Shown piece after piece: positions 19,219 to 28,162 of a stretch of DNA of 64,000 bases. The notes under the pieces are model-generated. The model saw only the letters and a program-made list of their open reading frames with translations, had not been told where the DNA came from and did no database searches. A program made the position numbers and the translations under genes. The stretch is taken from assembly GCF_004923205.2 (NCBI RefSeq), contig NZ_SELD02000043.1, positions 1 through 64,000 of the forward strand, in the 5' to 3' direction. Each line of letters starts with the position of its first letter. Position 1 is the stretch's first letter. This DNA comes from Paracoccus aeridis (GTDB taxonomy: Bacteria > Pseudomonadota > Alphaproteobacteria > Rhodobacterales > Rhodobacteraceae).

Positions 19219-19968
19219 TCATTCCCGCAGCCAGCCCATCAGGACCAGCCGGAACACCTGCCCGAAGAAGCGCAGGAGGTCGGTCCCCTGCGCGGGCGAG
19301 AACCGCCCCGGCTCGGCCGACCCGATCAGAAGCAGCGCCGGGTGGCGGTTGGGGCCCAGGTCGATCGGCAGCAGCGCCTCGGACGCGACGGGCTGGCCGT
19401 GGATCGCGAGCGTTTCCGACGCGGCCTTGCGCAGGACGATGTCGGCCCCGCGCGGCGCGCGCCGCCCGGCCGAGATCAGGTGCGCGATCGTTCCCGCCGG
19501 CATCATCTGCAGCGCGCTTTCGGGATCCGTCTGCGGATCGTCGAGGCTGTCGCTTTCCATGACCAGCCGCAGCGTGTCCACCCGCAGCATCGGCGCCACG
19601 TCCACGTTCAGCGTGTCGAGGAAGCCGGGGAAATCCACCGGCTCCAGCAGCGCGATGACGGCGCGATGGATCGTCTGGGTGCCGGTCTGGTTCTCGTAGG
19701 CGGCCGAGATGACCGTCTCGTGCGCCGATTCCAGCCGGTCGAGCCGATGCTCCAGCGCCTCCATCGCGCGGCCGCGGATGTCGATCACGTTGGCGCCCAG
19801 TTCCGCCTCTCGCGCGGCCACCAGCGCCCGCATCAGGCCGCGGTCGTGCAGGATCAGCGAAGGCTCGGCCAGCAGCCGGTCGCGGGTGGGGGCGTCCAGC
19901 GCGGGATCGTCGTCCAGCGCCGGATCGCCGCCCTGAAGCGTCGCGTCCTGGGTCCGGCCTTCGGTCAT
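19219..19968 (-). CDS. DUF484 family protein
   Basis: The product is 249 residues, matching the DUF484 family, a GAF-like domain protein of unknown function. Features are a predicted coiled coil near residues 50-75 ([23 protein letters not shown]) and a C-terminal region [44 protein letters not shown]. Linkage to xerC is widespread. ATG 19968 overlaps the transaldolase stop by four bases, giving the order transaldolase-DUF484-xerC. No function can be assigned beyond a possible link to chromosome segregation by context. Confidence 0.88.
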   Translation of the reverse strand: MTEGRTQDATLQGGDPALDDDPALDAPTRDRLLAEPSLILHDRGLMRALVAAREAELGANVIDIRGRAMEALEHRLDRLESAHETVISAAYENQTGTQTIHRAVIALLEPVDFPGFLDTLNVDVAPMLRVDTLRLVMESDSLDDPQTDPESALQMMPAGTIAHLISAGRRAPRGADIVLRKAASETLAIHGQPVASEALLPIDLGPNRHPALLLIGSAEPGRFSPAQGTDLLRFFGQVFRLVLMGWLRE

Positions 19969-20621
19969 AGGCCGATCTTCTGGCCGGTCTTGGCCCAGTC
20001 GGCGTTGAACTGTTCCAGCCCCTTGTCGGTCAGGACGTGGCTCGCCATCGCCTTGATGACGGCGGGGGGCGCGGTGATGACGTCGGCGCCGATGCGCGCG
20101 CATTCGACGATGTGGTTCACCGACCGGATCGAGGCGGCGAGCACGTTTGTCTCGAACCCGTAGTTGTCATAGATCGTGCGGATGTCCGCGATCAGTTCCA
20201 TCCCGTCCAGCCCGAGGTCGTCGAGCCGCCCGACGAACGGGCTGATGAACGTGGCCCCGGCCTTGGCCGCCAGCAGCGCCTGCGAGGCGGTGAAGCACAG
20301 CGTGACGTTGACCATGTGGCCGTCGTCCGACAGGGCCTTGCAGGCCCTGAGCCCGTCCCAGGTCAGCGGCACCTTGACCGCGATGTTGGGCGCGATCTCC
20401 GCCAGGTGCTTGCCCTCGCGGATCATGCCCTCGGCATCGGCGGCCACGACCTCGGCGCTGACCGGGCCTTCGACCAGTTCGCAGATCTCGCGCGTGACCT
20501 CGGCGATGTTGCGGCCCGATTTCAGGATCAGCGAGGGGTTGGTGGTGACGCCGTCCACCATGCCCAGTTCGTGCAGTTCGCGGATGGCGGCGATGTCGGC
20601 GGTGTCGACGAAGAATCTCAT
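19965..20621 (-). CDS. tal: Transaldolase, small (TalC/Fsa-like) class
   Basis: The product is 218 residues, the length of the short transaldolase / fructose-6-phosphate aldolase subfamily. It begins [32 protein letters not shown]. The Schiff-base lysine lies in [10 protein letters not shown], and [29 protein letters not shown] is conserved. The enzyme shifts dihydroxyacetone units in the non-oxidative pentose phosphate pathway; true transaldolase and F6P aldolase cannot be told apart with certainty here. ATG 20621 is divergent from priA (96-base gap). Confidence 0.9.
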   Translation of the reverse strand: MRFFVDTADIAAIRELHELGMVDGVTTNPSLILKSGRNIAEVTREICELVEGPVSAEVVAADAEGMIREGKHLAEIAPNIAVKVPLTWDGLRACKALSDDGHMVNVTLCFTASQALLAAKAGATFISPFVGRLDDLGLDGMELIADIRTIYDNYGFETNVLAASIRSVNHIVECARIGADVITAPPAVIKAMASHVLTDKGLEQFNADWAKTGQKIGL

Positions 20622-20717
20622 GTCGTGGCTCCTGCGCGGGGTCGGCCCGCGGAATGGTGGGGTGCTTGGGGCCGGGTTTACCGCAGAACGCCCGCCCGCG
20701 AAAGGCCGGGGCCGCGG

Positions 20718-22931
20718 ATGAGCGGGCCGGAGGCGCGGTTCTTTCCGCCCGGCGAGCGGGTCGGCGTCCTGACAACCGAGCCGGTGGGGCTGCTCGACTA
20801 CCTCGCGCCCGAGGGGGGCGTCAGAACCGGGCAGCTGGTGGTGGTGCCGCTGGGGCCGCGGCAGGTGATGGGCTGTGTCTGGGGGCCGGGCGACGGCGGG
20901 TTCGACGCGGCGAAACTGCGCCCGGTGCTGCGGCTGGTGGACGCAGAGCCGCTGACGCCGCGGATGGTCGAGTTCCTGTCGCGGGCGGCCGACTATACCC
21001 TGACCGCGCTGCCGGTGATGCTGCGGATGGGGCTGCGCGCGCCGGACCTGGGCCAGCCCCCCGCCGCGCGCCGGGTGATCCATCGCGCGGGCCCGCCGCC
21101 CGAGCGGATGACCGACGCCCGCGCCGCCGTGCTGCGGGTGATCGACGAACATGGCGGGGCGGGTTTCTCGCCCAGCGAGCTGGCGAGCCTCGCGGGGGTG
21201 GGGGCGTCGGTGGTCAAGGGGCTCGTCGCGGCCGGCACCCTGGCGGAAACGCAGGCGCCGCGCGACGCGGCCTTTCCGCGGCTCGACCCCTCGCTGCCGG
21301 GCAAGCCCCTTGCCCCCGACCAGGCCGAGGCGGCGGATGCGCTGCGCGCGGCGATCCGCGCGGGCGGCTACGGGACCACGCTTCTGCGCGGGGTCACCGG
21401 GTCGGGCAAGACCGAGGTCTATCTGGAGGCCGTCGCCGAAACCCTGCGGCAGGGCCGGCAGGCGCTGGTCCTGCTGCCCGAGATCGCGCTGTCGGCAGAG
21501 TTCCTCGACCGGGTCGAGGCGCGGTTCGGCGCCCGCCCCGGCGAGTGGCATTCGGGCGTCACCGGGGCAGAGCGGCGGCGGCTGTGGCACATGGCCGCGC
21601 GCGGGGCTGCGGGCGTCGGGATGGTCGTCGGCGCGCGCTCGGCCCTGTTCCTGCCGTTCCGCGATCTCGGCCTGATCGTCGTCGACGAGGAACACGACGG
21701 CAGCTACAAGCAGGACGAGACGGTCTACTACAACGCCCGCGACATGGCCGTGCTGCGCGCGAGCATCGAGGGGGCGCAGGTGGTGCTGGCCTCCGCCACG
21801 CCCTCGGTCGAAAGCTGGGTCAACGCGGGCGCGGGCAAGTACCGCCGGATCGACCTGCGGTCCCGCTATGGAGAGGCGGAGCTGCCCGCGATGGCGGCGA
21901 TCGACCTGCGGGCCGAGGAGATGCCGTCCGGGCGCTGGATCTCGCCCACCCTCGCGGCGGCGGTGGACGAGCGGCTGGGGCGGGGGGAACAGTCGCTCCT
22001 GTTCCTCAACCGCCGGGGCTATGCGCCGGTCACGACCTGCCGCGCCTGCGGGCAGCAGGTCGGCTGCGACGACTGCGACGCGCGGATGGTCGAGCATCGC
22101 TTCCAGAAGCGCCTCGTCTGCCACCAGTGCGGGGCGACGAAGCCGATCCCGGTCGCGTGCCCGGCCTGCGGGACCGAAGGCAGGATGGCCGCGATCGGGC
22201 CGGGCGTCGAGCGGGTGGCCGAGGAGGTGGCGGAGCGGTTCCCCCAAGCCCGCGCGGCGGTGCTGTCGTCGGACCTGTTCCAGTCGGCGCGGGCGCTGAA
22301 GGCCACCATCGCGGACATCGCCCAGGGCGGGGCCGACATCATCATCGGCACCCAGATCGTCGCCAAGGGCCACAACTTCCCCGGCCTGACGCTGGTGGGG
22401 GTGATCGACGCCGACCTGGGGCTGCAGGGCGCGGACCTGCGCGCGGCGGAGCGCTCGTTCCAGCTGATGCGGCAGGTCGCGGGGCGCGCGGGGCGGCAGG
22501 CGGGCGACCGGCCGGGGGTCGCGCTTCTGCAGACCCACCAGCCCGACCACCCGGTGATCCGCGCGATCCTGTCAGGGGACGACGAGACCTTCTGGAACGC
22601 CGAGGCCGCCGCCCGGCAGGCCGCGGCGATGCCGCCGTTCTCTCGCCTGGCCGGGATCATCCTGTCCCACCCCGACCAGCCGGTGGTGGAAGGCTATGCC
22701 CGCGATCTCGCCCGCGTGGCGCAGCCGCTGCGCGAGGTCGGCGCGGACCTGTTCGGCCCCGCGCCCGCCCCCATCGCCCGGGTGCGGGCGCGGTACCGGG
22801 TGCGGATGCTGGTCCGCGCGCCCCGGCAGGCGCCGCTGCAGGACGCGATCGCGCGCTGGCTGGCGGCGGCGCCGAAGCCGCCGACGAACCTGCGGCTGAG
22901 CGTGGACATCGACCCGCAGAGCTTCCTGTAG
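20718..22931 (+). CDS. priA: Primosomal helicase PriA
   Basis: The product is 737 residues. Visible features are the N-terminal DNA-binding domain, Walker A GVTGSGKT at 225-232, Walker [13 protein letters not shown], and the two zinc-binding Cys clusters ([15 protein letters not shown] and [18 protein letters not shown]). Helicase motif [19 protein letters not shown] and VAGRAGR follow. PriA restarts collapsed replication forks. ATG 20718 is chosen because the protein there starts at the conserved N-terminal region ([15 protein letters not shown]); the open frame extends upstream antisense to the transaldolase gene. Confidence 0.97.
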   Translation: MSGPEARFFPPGERVGVLTTEPVGLLDYLAPEGGVRTGQLVVVPLGPRQVMGCVWGPGDGGFDAAKLRPVLRLVDAEPLTPRMVEFLSRAADYTLTALPVMLRMGLRAPDLGQPPAARRVIHRAGPPPERMTDARAAVLRVIDEHGGAGFSPSELASLAGVGASVVKGLVAAGTLAETQAPRDAAFPRLDPSLPGKPLAPDQAEAADALRAAIRAGGYGTTLLRGVTGSGKTEVYLEAVAETLRQGRQALVLLPEIALSAEFLDRVEARFGARPGEWHSGVTGAERRRLWHMAARGAAGVGMVVGARSALFLPFRDLGLIVVDEEHDGSYKQDETVYYNARDMAVLRASIEGAQVVLASATPSVESWVNAGAGKYRRIDLRSRYGEAELPAMAAIDLRAEEMPSGRWISPTLAAAVDERLGRGEQSLLFLNRRGYAPVTTCRACGQQVGCDDCDARMVEHRFQKRLVCHQCGATKPIPVACPACGTEGRMAAIGPGVERVAEEVAERFPQARAAVLSSDLFQSARALKATIADIAQGGADIIIGTQIVAKGHNFPGLTLVGVIDADLGLQGADLRAAERSFQLMRQVAGRAGRQAGDRPGVALLQTHQPDHPVIRAILSGDDETFWNAEAAARQAAAMPPFSRLAGIILSHPDQPVVEGYARDLARVAQPLREVGADLFGPAPAPIARVRARYRVRMLVRAPRQAPLQDAIARWLAAAPKPPTNLRLSVDIDPQSFL

Positions 22932-23042
22932 GGTCGCGCCCCGGCCGGCCCCCTAGCCGCCGTTGCGGCCTTCCTCGCTGAAAACCCTCGGCAGGAGTTT
23001 GCCGGGCGCCCGGAAGCCTTATGCTTCTCCTGCCCGCCCGGT

Positions 23043-23798
23043 TTAGAGACCGGACCCGGCCAGCACGCGTTCAAGGACGGGGGCCAGGCGTTCGGCCCAT
23101 TCCCGCTGCCCCGCGTCGTCCCCGATCAGGTCGTTCCTGACTTCCACCAGCACGTTGGGCCGGCCGTGAGCAAGCGCGTGGCGGTCGATCGCGTCGCCTT
23201 CCAGGTGGCCCGAATACGGCTGGTTGTCGCCCGTGATCCAGCCCTCGTCGCGGCAGGCGCGGACCATCGCCGGGCCCAGCCGCTCGTCGCGGTGCGAATA
23301 GAGGATGCCGACCGCCCAGGGGCGGCGCGGGCGGCCGCGGAGCTGCGGGGTGAAGCTGTGGATCGCGCAGATCGCGCGGGCGGGATGGCGCGCCGCGACC
23401 CGCGCCAGCGCGGCGTGGTAGGGACGGTGGAGGAGATCCAGCCGCCTCTCGCGCTCGGCCGCGTCGGCCCGGCGGTTCGCCGGGATCACCGTCCCGTCGT
23501 AGAGCCGCATCAGCAGCGTCGGGTCGTCCTCGCCCCGGTTCGGGTCGATCACGAGGCGCGAGAAGTCCGACAGGATCGCCGGTGCGTCCAGCAGCGCCGC
23601 GAGATGCCGCGCGACCCCCGCCGCGCCCACGTCGAAGGCGATGTGGCGCGCCATGTCCGCGGCCGCGATCCCCAGGTCGCCGCCGTTCACCCAGTCGGGC
23701 ACCCGGTTCGAGGCGTGGTCGCAGGTCACGAGCCAGCGCGAGGGGCGATCCCCGCCTTCGATCCGGTATGCCGGCGCGCTCATTAATTCTTGTTGCAT
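23043..23798 (-). CDS. N-formylglutamate amidohydrolase family protein
   Basis: The product is 251 residues. Family motifs are WLVTCDHASNRVPDW, SRLVIDPNRGEDDPTLLMRLYDGTVIPANR, ICAIHSFTPQL and VLVEVRNDLI. Members hydrolyse N-formyl-L-glutamate in histidine degradation, but no hut genes are nearby, so the true substrate is open. Two starts are close together: ATG 23798 (MQQELMS) and ATG 23783 (MSAPAYR). A TATATC box ends seven bases before ATG 23798, which would make that transcript leaderless, so I favour the longer form. It is divergent from pyruvate kinase. Confidence 0.86.
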   Translation of the reverse strand: MQQELMSAPAYRIEGGDRPSRWLVTCDHASNRVPDWVNGGDLGIAAADMARHIAFDVGAAGVARHLAALLDAPAILSDFSRLVIDPNRGEDDPTLLMRLYDGTVIPANRRADAAERERRLDLLHRPYHAALARVAARHPARAICAIHSFTPQLRGRPRRPWAVGILYSHRDERLGPAMVRACRDEGWITGDNQPYSGHLEGDAIDRHALAHGRPNVLVEVRNDLIGDDAGQREWAERLAPVLERVLAGSGL

Positions 23799-23834
23799 TG
23801 CCGCGATATAGCCCGCGCCTTTCCGGTCTGCCAG

Positions 23835-23863
23835 TTGCCGCCACGGTGCGGTTGCGACATACA
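23835..23863 (+). promoter_or_regulatory. Possible promoter of pyruvate kinase gene
   Basis: TTGCCG (23835-23840) and CATACA (23858-23863) are spaced by 17 bases in the divergent gap before pyk. The match to consensus is moderate, and it is offered as the best candidate in that gap. Confidence 0.3.
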
Positions 23864-23909
23864 GACCTCGCGACCGGAAGCGCCGCGCGACGGGACGGAA
23901 GGATATCGG

Positions 23910-25358
23910 ATGAGACGGCACCGCAACGTCAAGATCGTGGCGACACTGGGGCCCGCGTCGGCCGACGAAGCGACGATCCGCGCCCTATTCGAGGCAGGGG
24001 CCGACGTGTTCCGCCTGAACATGAGCCACGGCAGCCATGCCGATCACCTCGGCCGGCTGCAGATCATCCGCAGGATCGAGGCGGATCTGGGCCGGCCCAT
24101 CGCCGTGCTGGCCGACCTTCAGGGACCGAAGCTGCGCGTGGGCACCTTCGCGGCCGGCCCGGTGGAGCTTGTCGTGGACCAGCGGTTCCGTTTCGACCTC
24201 GACCCCGCGCCGGGGAACGGGCAGCGGGTGCAGCTGCCGCACCCGGAAATCTTCGCGGCGCTCGAGCCCGGATCGAAGCTTCTGGTCAACGACGGCAAGA
24301 TCCGCCTGCGGGTGGATGCGTGCGGGACTGACTTCGCCGAGTGCACCGTGATCGCCGCCGGCACCATCTCCGACCGCAAGGGCGTGAACGTCCCCGACGT
24401 GGTGCTGCCCCTGGCCGCGCTGTCCGACAAGGACCGCGCCGACCTGGAATTCGCCTGCGAGGCGGGGGTGGACTGGCTTGCCCTGTCGTTCGTGCAGCGC
24501 CCCGAGGACGTGATCGAGGCGCGCGGCCTTGCCCGCGGCCGCGCCGCGATCCTGTCCAAGATCGAGAAGCCGGCCGCCGTGCGCGCATTCTCGGAAATCC
24601 TCAAGGTCTCGGACGGGATCATGGTCGCGCGGGGGGATCTGGGGGTCGAGCTTCCGGTCCACGCCGTGCCGCCGATCCAGAAGCGGCTGGTCCGCGCCTG
24701 CCGGCAGGCGGCGACGCCCGTGATCGTGGCGACGCAGATGCTGGAAAGCATGATCGAAAGCCCGATGCCCACCCGCGCCGAGGTCAGCGACGTCGCGACC
24801 GCCATCTACGAAGGCGCCGACGCGATCATGCTGTCGGCGGAATCGGCGGCCGGGCATTTCCCCGTCGACGCGGTCCGCACGATGGACGCCGTCGCCCGCT
24901 CGGTTGAAAGCGACCCGGTCTACCGCGAGGTGATCGAAAGCTCGCGCAGCACCGCCAACCGCACCTCGGTCGCCGACAGCATCGCCGTCGCCGCGCGCGA
25001 GATCGCGGAAACCACCGACATCGCCGCGATCTGCGCCTATACCCAGTCGGGCACGACCGTGCGGCTGGCCGCGCGCGAGCGTCCGCGGGTGCCGATCATC
25101 GCAATGTCGTCGCAGCCGGACGTGCTGCGGCGGATGGCGCTGGTCTGGGGCGCGCACTGCGTGCTCACCCCGGCGCTCGAACGCTTCCGGCAGGCCGTCG
25201 TCAACGCCGTCGTCGCGGCGCGGGAGTTCGAGTTCGCCGACCCGTCACGCCAGATCATCGTGATCGCGGGCGTGCCGTTCAACACTGCGGGATCGACCAA
25301 CATTCTTCGCGTCGCCCCCTGCGACGAGCGGTTGATCTATCGAACCGACCCGGAATAG
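23910..25358 (+). CDS. pyk: Pyruvate kinase
   Basis: The product is 482 residues. It opens RNVKIVATLGPAS and contains DVFRLNMSHG, the B domain, the catalytic-lysine region AILSKIEKPAAV, the metal-binding signature MVARGDLGVELP and VIVATQMLESMI. It converts phosphoenolpyruvate and ADP to pyruvate and ATP, the last step of glycolysis. ATG 23910 follows GGACGGAAGG at good spacing. The frame is open upstream to 23790 without similarity. The C-terminal regulatory domain is complete. Confidence 0.97.
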   Translation: MRRHRNVKIVATLGPASADEATIRALFEAGADVFRLNMSHGSHADHLGRLQIIRRIEADLGRPIAVLADLQGPKLRVGTFAAGPVELVVDQRFRFDLDPAPGNGQRVQLPHPEIFAALEPGSKLLVNDGKIRLRVDACGTDFAECTVIAAGTISDRKGVNVPDVVLPLAALSDKDRADLEFACEAGVDWLALSFVQRPEDVIEARGLARGRAAILSKIEKPAAVRAFSEILKVSDGIMVARGDLGVELPVHAVPPIQKRLVRACRQAATPVIVATQMLESMIESPMPTRAEVSDVATAIYEGADAIMLSAESAAGHFPVDAVRTMDAVARSVESDPVYREVIESSRSTANRTSVADSIAVAAREIAETTDIAAICAYTQSGTTVRLAARERPRVPIIAMSSQPDVLRRMALVWGAHCVLTPALERFRQAVVNAVVAAREFEFADPSRQIIVIAGVPFNTAGSTNILRVAPCDERLIYRTDPE

Positions 25359-25412
25359 ACGCGCCCCGCAGACTGCCGGCGAGACGCGCAGGCATACGAA
25401 CGGACATCCGAA

Positions 25413-25637
25413 ATGACTGACATCCTGATACTTCTCGGCACTGCCGCCGTGGCGCTGTCCATCGTCCTTCTCGTCGTGGCGCTGGCCCGGACCGAGCCGC
25501 CGCGCGGCGCGGCCGTGGCGGCGGTCGCCGGCATCGCCGCAATCGTGGCGGCGGCGTGGATGGACCCGACCCCGTTCCAGATCCACGACCTCGGCCTGGC
25601 CTGGCAGCGGCTGCTGCAGGGCGACATCCGCGCCTGA
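25413..25637 (+). CDS. Small hydrophobic membrane protein of unknown function
   Basis: The product is 74 residues. Two hydrophobic segments (about 4-25, ILILLGTAAVALSIVLLVVALA, and 33-49, AAVAAVAGIAAIVAAAW) are joined by a short Arg/Pro loop (RTEPPRG), with a polar C-terminal tail ending WQRLLQGDIRA. I do not recognise the family. Third-position GC matches the neighbours, which supports real coding, and it sits 54 bases after pyk on the same strand. A strong dyad (25664-25689) follows its stop and could end its transcript. It may be a conserved small protein of this lineage, but that is inference. Confidence 0.6.
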   Translation: MTDILILLGTAAVALSIVLLVVALARTEPPRGAAVAAVAGIAAIVAAAWMDPTPFQIHDLGLAWQRLLQGDIRA

Positions 25638-25663
25638 CCGCGCAGGCGATCCCGCATCGCTGC

Positions 25664-25689
25664 CGCCGACCGCTTGCAAGCGGTCGGCG
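25664..25689. other. Perfect 26-nt palindrome before rpmI
   Basis: The left arm CGCCGACCGCTTG (25664-25676) is followed immediately by its exact reverse complement (25677-25689). It covers the -35 box of the rpmI promoter. It could be an operator, or fold as an RNA hairpin ending the small upstream gene; no T-tract follows, which favours a DNA-level role. Confidence 0.7.
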
Positions 25690-25702
25690 CCCCCTGTATA
25701 GG
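25674..25702 (+). promoter_or_regulatory. Probable promoter of rpmI-rplT
   Basis: TTGCAA (25674-25679) and TATAGG (25697-25702) are exactly 17 bases apart, 77 bases before the rpmI ATG. The -35 lies inside the 26-nt palindrome. The predicted transcript start near 25709 gives a leader of about 70 nt, long enough for autogenous control by L20, although no L20-binding structure was identified. Confidence 0.55.
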
Positions 25703-25778
25703 GCGCCCTTCGATCCCGCGCGGCCGGCCGGATGGCATTGCCGAGTCGCGCGTTCACTCTGACTTCGAGGAGAAGAAA

Positions 25779-25979
25779 ATGCCGAAGATGAAGACCAAGG
25801 CGGCCGCGAAGAAGCGGTTCTCGATGACGGCCTCGGGCAAGGTCAAGGCCGGCCCCGCAGGCAAGCGCCACGGCATGATCAAGCGCTCGACGAAATTCAT
25901 CCGCGACGTGACCGGGACCATGATCCTGTCCGACGCGGACGCGAAGATCGTCAAGAAATACATGCCCTACAACCGCTGA
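25779..25979 (+). CDS. rpmI: 50S ribosomal protein L35
   Basis: The product is 66 residues: [23 protein letters not shown] followed by [39 protein letters not shown], the standard L35 sequence. It has a strong GAGGAGA ribosome site. rplT follows after 15 bases. infC, which often heads this operon in other bacteria, is not present here. Confidence 0.98.
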   Translation: MPKMKTKAAAKKRFSMTASGKVKAGPAGKRHGMIKRSTKFIRDVTGTMILSDADAKIVKKYMPYNR

Positions 25980-25994
25980 TCGAGGAGCCGAGAC

Positions 25995-26375
25995 ATGTCC
26001 CGTGTGAAATCCGGCAAGGTCACCCACGCCCGCCACAAGAAGGTCCTTGACGCCGCCAAGGGCTATTACGGCAACCGCTCGCGGAACTTCCGCACCGCGA
26101 CGCAGGCCGTCGACAAGGCCAACCAGTACGCGACCCGCGACCGCAAGACCCGCAAGCGCAACTTCCGCGCGCTGTGGATCCAGCGGATCAACGCCGCCGT
26201 CCGCGCGGTGGATGCCGAGATGACCTATTCGCGCTTTATCGCCGCGCTGTCGAAGGCCGGGATCGAGGTCGACCGCAAGGTCCTGGCCGACCTCGCCGTG
26301 CACGAGCCCGAGGCGTTCAACGCCATCGTGGCCCAGGCAAAGGCGGCCGCCGGCACTCAGGCCGTCGCCGCCTGA
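25995..26375 (+). CDS. rplT: 50S ribosomal protein L20
   Basis: The product is 126 residues. It begins [33 protein letters not shown] and contains [50 protein letters not shown], all diagnostic for L20, which is essential for early 50S assembly. The C-terminus is slightly longer than in E. coli (an Ala-rich tail). A GAGGAG ribosome site is present. A strong terminator follows 25 bases after the stop. Confidence 0.98.
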   Translation: MSRVKSGKVTHARHKKVLDAAKGYYGNRSRNFRTATQAVDKANQYATRDRKTRKRNFRALWIQRINAAVRAVDAEMTYSRFIAALSKAGIEVDRKVLADLAVHEPEAFNAIVAQAKAAAGTQAVAA

Positions 26376-26400
26376 CCGGCCCGACCCTTCCAGGCTGCCC

Positions 26401-26434
26401 GAACCCGCGCCCCGGCGCGGGTTCTTTCGTTCTG
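26401..26434 (+). terminator. Rho-independent terminator between rplT and pheS
   Basis: GAACCCGCGCC (26401-26411) pairs perfectly with GGCGCGGGTTC (26414-26424), followed by TTTCGTTCT. It separates the ribosomal genes from pheS. No Phe-rich leader peptide was found before it, so a classical phe attenuator is not supported. Confidence 0.85.
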
Positions 26435-26515
26435 ACGCGTCCTGCCCGGCGCCCGGTGGCTTCCGCGCCCGTGCGCCGCGTGCTAAGCCCGCCCGGCAAT
26501 TTCCGCGAGGCCCCG

Positions 26516-27598
26516 ATGACCGACACCGACACCCTGCGCTCGACCTGGCTTGCCCGCGTGGCCGATGCGGCCGATGCCCCCGCGCTGGAGGAGGTGCGGC
26601 TGGCCGCGCTGGGCAAGAAGGGCGAGATCAGCGGGCTGATGAAGGAACTCGGCCGCATGACGCCCGAGGAGCGCCAGATCCGCGGCGCGAGCCTGAACCG
26701 CCTGCGGGACGAGATCGACGCCGCGCTCCGCGCCCGCCGCACGGCGATGGACGACGCGGCGCTGGACGAGCGGCTGAAGTCGGAATGGCTGGACGTGACG
26801 CTGCCCGGCCGCCCCCGCCCGCACGGCACGATCCACCCGGTGAGCCAGGTGATGGAGGAGGTGACGGCGATCTTCGCCGACATGGGCTTCGCCGTGGCCG
26901 AAGGCCCGCAGGTGGAAAGCGACTGGTTCAACTTCGACGCGCTGAACATCCCGCCCGAACATCCCGCGCGGCAGGAACACGACACCTTCTTCATGGCGCG
27001 CGCGACAGGCGACAACCGCCCGCCCCACGTACTGCGCACCCACACCTCGCCCGTCCAGATCCGCGCCATGCAGGCGCAGGGCGCGCCGATCCGCGTGATC
27101 GCGCCGGGCCGCGTCTATCGCATGGACATGGACCAGACCCACACGCCCATGTTCCACCAGGTCGAGGGGCTGGCGATCGGGAAGGACATCTCGATGGCGA
27201 ACCTGAAATGGACGCTGGAGGAATTCTGCCGCGCCTTCTTCGAGGTGCCCTCGGTCGAACTGCGCTTCCGCGCCTCGCATTTCCCGTTCACCGAGCCCTC
27301 GGCCGAGGTCGATATCCGCTGCGACTGGTCCGGCGGGCAGCTGAAGATCGGCGAGGGCGAGTCGTGGTTGGAAATCCTCGGCTCGGGGATGGTGCATCCG
27401 AAGGTGCTTGCCGCGGCGGGGGTGGATTCGGCGGAGTGGCAGGGGTTTGCCTTCGGCATGGGGATCGACCGGATCGCGATGCTGAAGTACGGGATTCCGG
27501 ATCTGCGGGCGTTTTTCGATGGCGATCTGCGGTGGCTGCGGCATTATGGGTTTGCGGCAGGGGATGTGCCGAGTGTGAGCGGGGGGTTGTCGCGGTGA
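26516..27598 (+). CDS. pheS: Phenylalanyl-tRNA synthetase alpha subunit
   Basis: The product is 360 residues. It has an N-terminal coiled coil ([36 protein letters not shown]) and the class II catalytic core, with [30 protein letters not shown] and motif 3 [17 protein letters not shown]. The enzyme charges tRNA-Phe. The last 35 or so codons switch from GAC/GGC/TTC to GAT/GGG/TTT, unlike the rest of the gene, just before the AT-rich insert. The stop overlaps the GTG start of the next gene (GTGA), and pheT is separated from it by that gene. Confidence 0.97.
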   Translation: MTDTDTLRSTWLARVADAADAPALEEVRLAALGKKGEISGLMKELGRMTPEERQIRGASLNRLRDEIDAALRARRTAMDDAALDERLKSEWLDVTLPGRPRPHGTIHPVSQVMEEVTAIFADMGFAVAEGPQVESDWFNFDALNIPPEHPARQEHDTFFMARATGDNRPPHVLRTHTSPVQIRAMQAQGAPIRVIAPGRVYRMDMDQTHTPMFHQVEGLAIGKDISMANLKWTLEEFCRAFFEVPSVELRFRASHFPFTEPSAEVDIRCDWSGGQLKIGEGESWLEILGSGMVHPKVLAAAGVDSAEWQGFAFGMGIDRIAMLKYGIPDLRAFFDGDLRWLRHYGFAAGDVPSVSGGLSR

Positions 27599-28161
27599 GT
27601 AAAGAAAAGCATATTGAGAGGATTTGGATAGCTTCTGGAACGATCATTGCTCTAGGCAGCGTAGCCACTGCAGTTATTGGTAGGCCTCCTAAGCCAGAGG
27701 ACATCAATGATGCACTCGTCACTAATTCGGTTTTGGCGGCCCTTGCTATTCCTGGTATTCTATTCCTCACGGCGCTGTTGATATTCGACATCGTGCAATT
27801 GTTTATAATTACAAAACAAGCTACTACCAACTCAAGCAATCAGGCTTCCGAATCTTTTTTTGAGGAAGTTGTTTCTTTTCTGGCCGGAGGATATGGTGCT
27901 CTATGGGGCTGTATCTGCTTCCTTTTTTTATCTACTGCAACTTTTGCTCCCGGAGCAGTGCTTAGGTTTACTCGCAGTTTTTTTTCGTCCCCCTCGAATG
28001 TCGTGATGCTCCTCGGCGCTGCATTTCTTTCATCTGCTATCATCATCTGTCGGTGGGGCGGGAAGTTGGCGACTTTTGAGAGAGGTTTCTTGGCCTTCCT
28101 TACTACAATCGGGGTATTGTCCATTTCTCTTGGCTTCGTTGCAAAATGGAGCGGAGGCTAA
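27595..28161 (+). CDS. Unknown AT-rich multi-helix membrane protein lodged between pheS and pheT
   Basis: The product is 188 residues if it starts at GTG 27595, which overlaps the pheS stop (GTGA). Five hydrophobic segments are visible at about 9-30, 45-74, 93-118, 133-153 and 163-183, with a polar loop [18 protein letters not shown] after the second. I recognise no family and no catalytic motif. Base use is very unlike the neighbours: in 27781-27840 only 19 of 60 bases are G or C, while flanking genes are GC-rich at third positions. This points to recent transfer into the pheST operon. pheT starts two bases after the stop with its own GCGGAGG site inside this gene, so the operon stays translatable. 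Confidence 0.75.
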   Translation: MSKEKHIERIWIASGTIIALGSVATAVIGRPPKPEDINDALVTNSVLAALAIPGILFLTALLIFDIVQLFIITKQATTNSSNQASESFFEEVVSFLAGGYGALWGCICFLFLSTATFAPGAVLRFTRSFFSSPSNVVMLLGAAFLSSAIIICRWGGKLATFERGFLAFLTTIGVLSISLGFVAKWSGG

Positions 28162-28162
28162 C

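Noticed and set aside
26401-26515. A phenylalanine attenuator in front of pheS
   Set aside because: The strong hairpin is there, but no short open frame with consecutive Phe codons precedes it and no alternative pairing was found. It is better explained as the rplT terminator.
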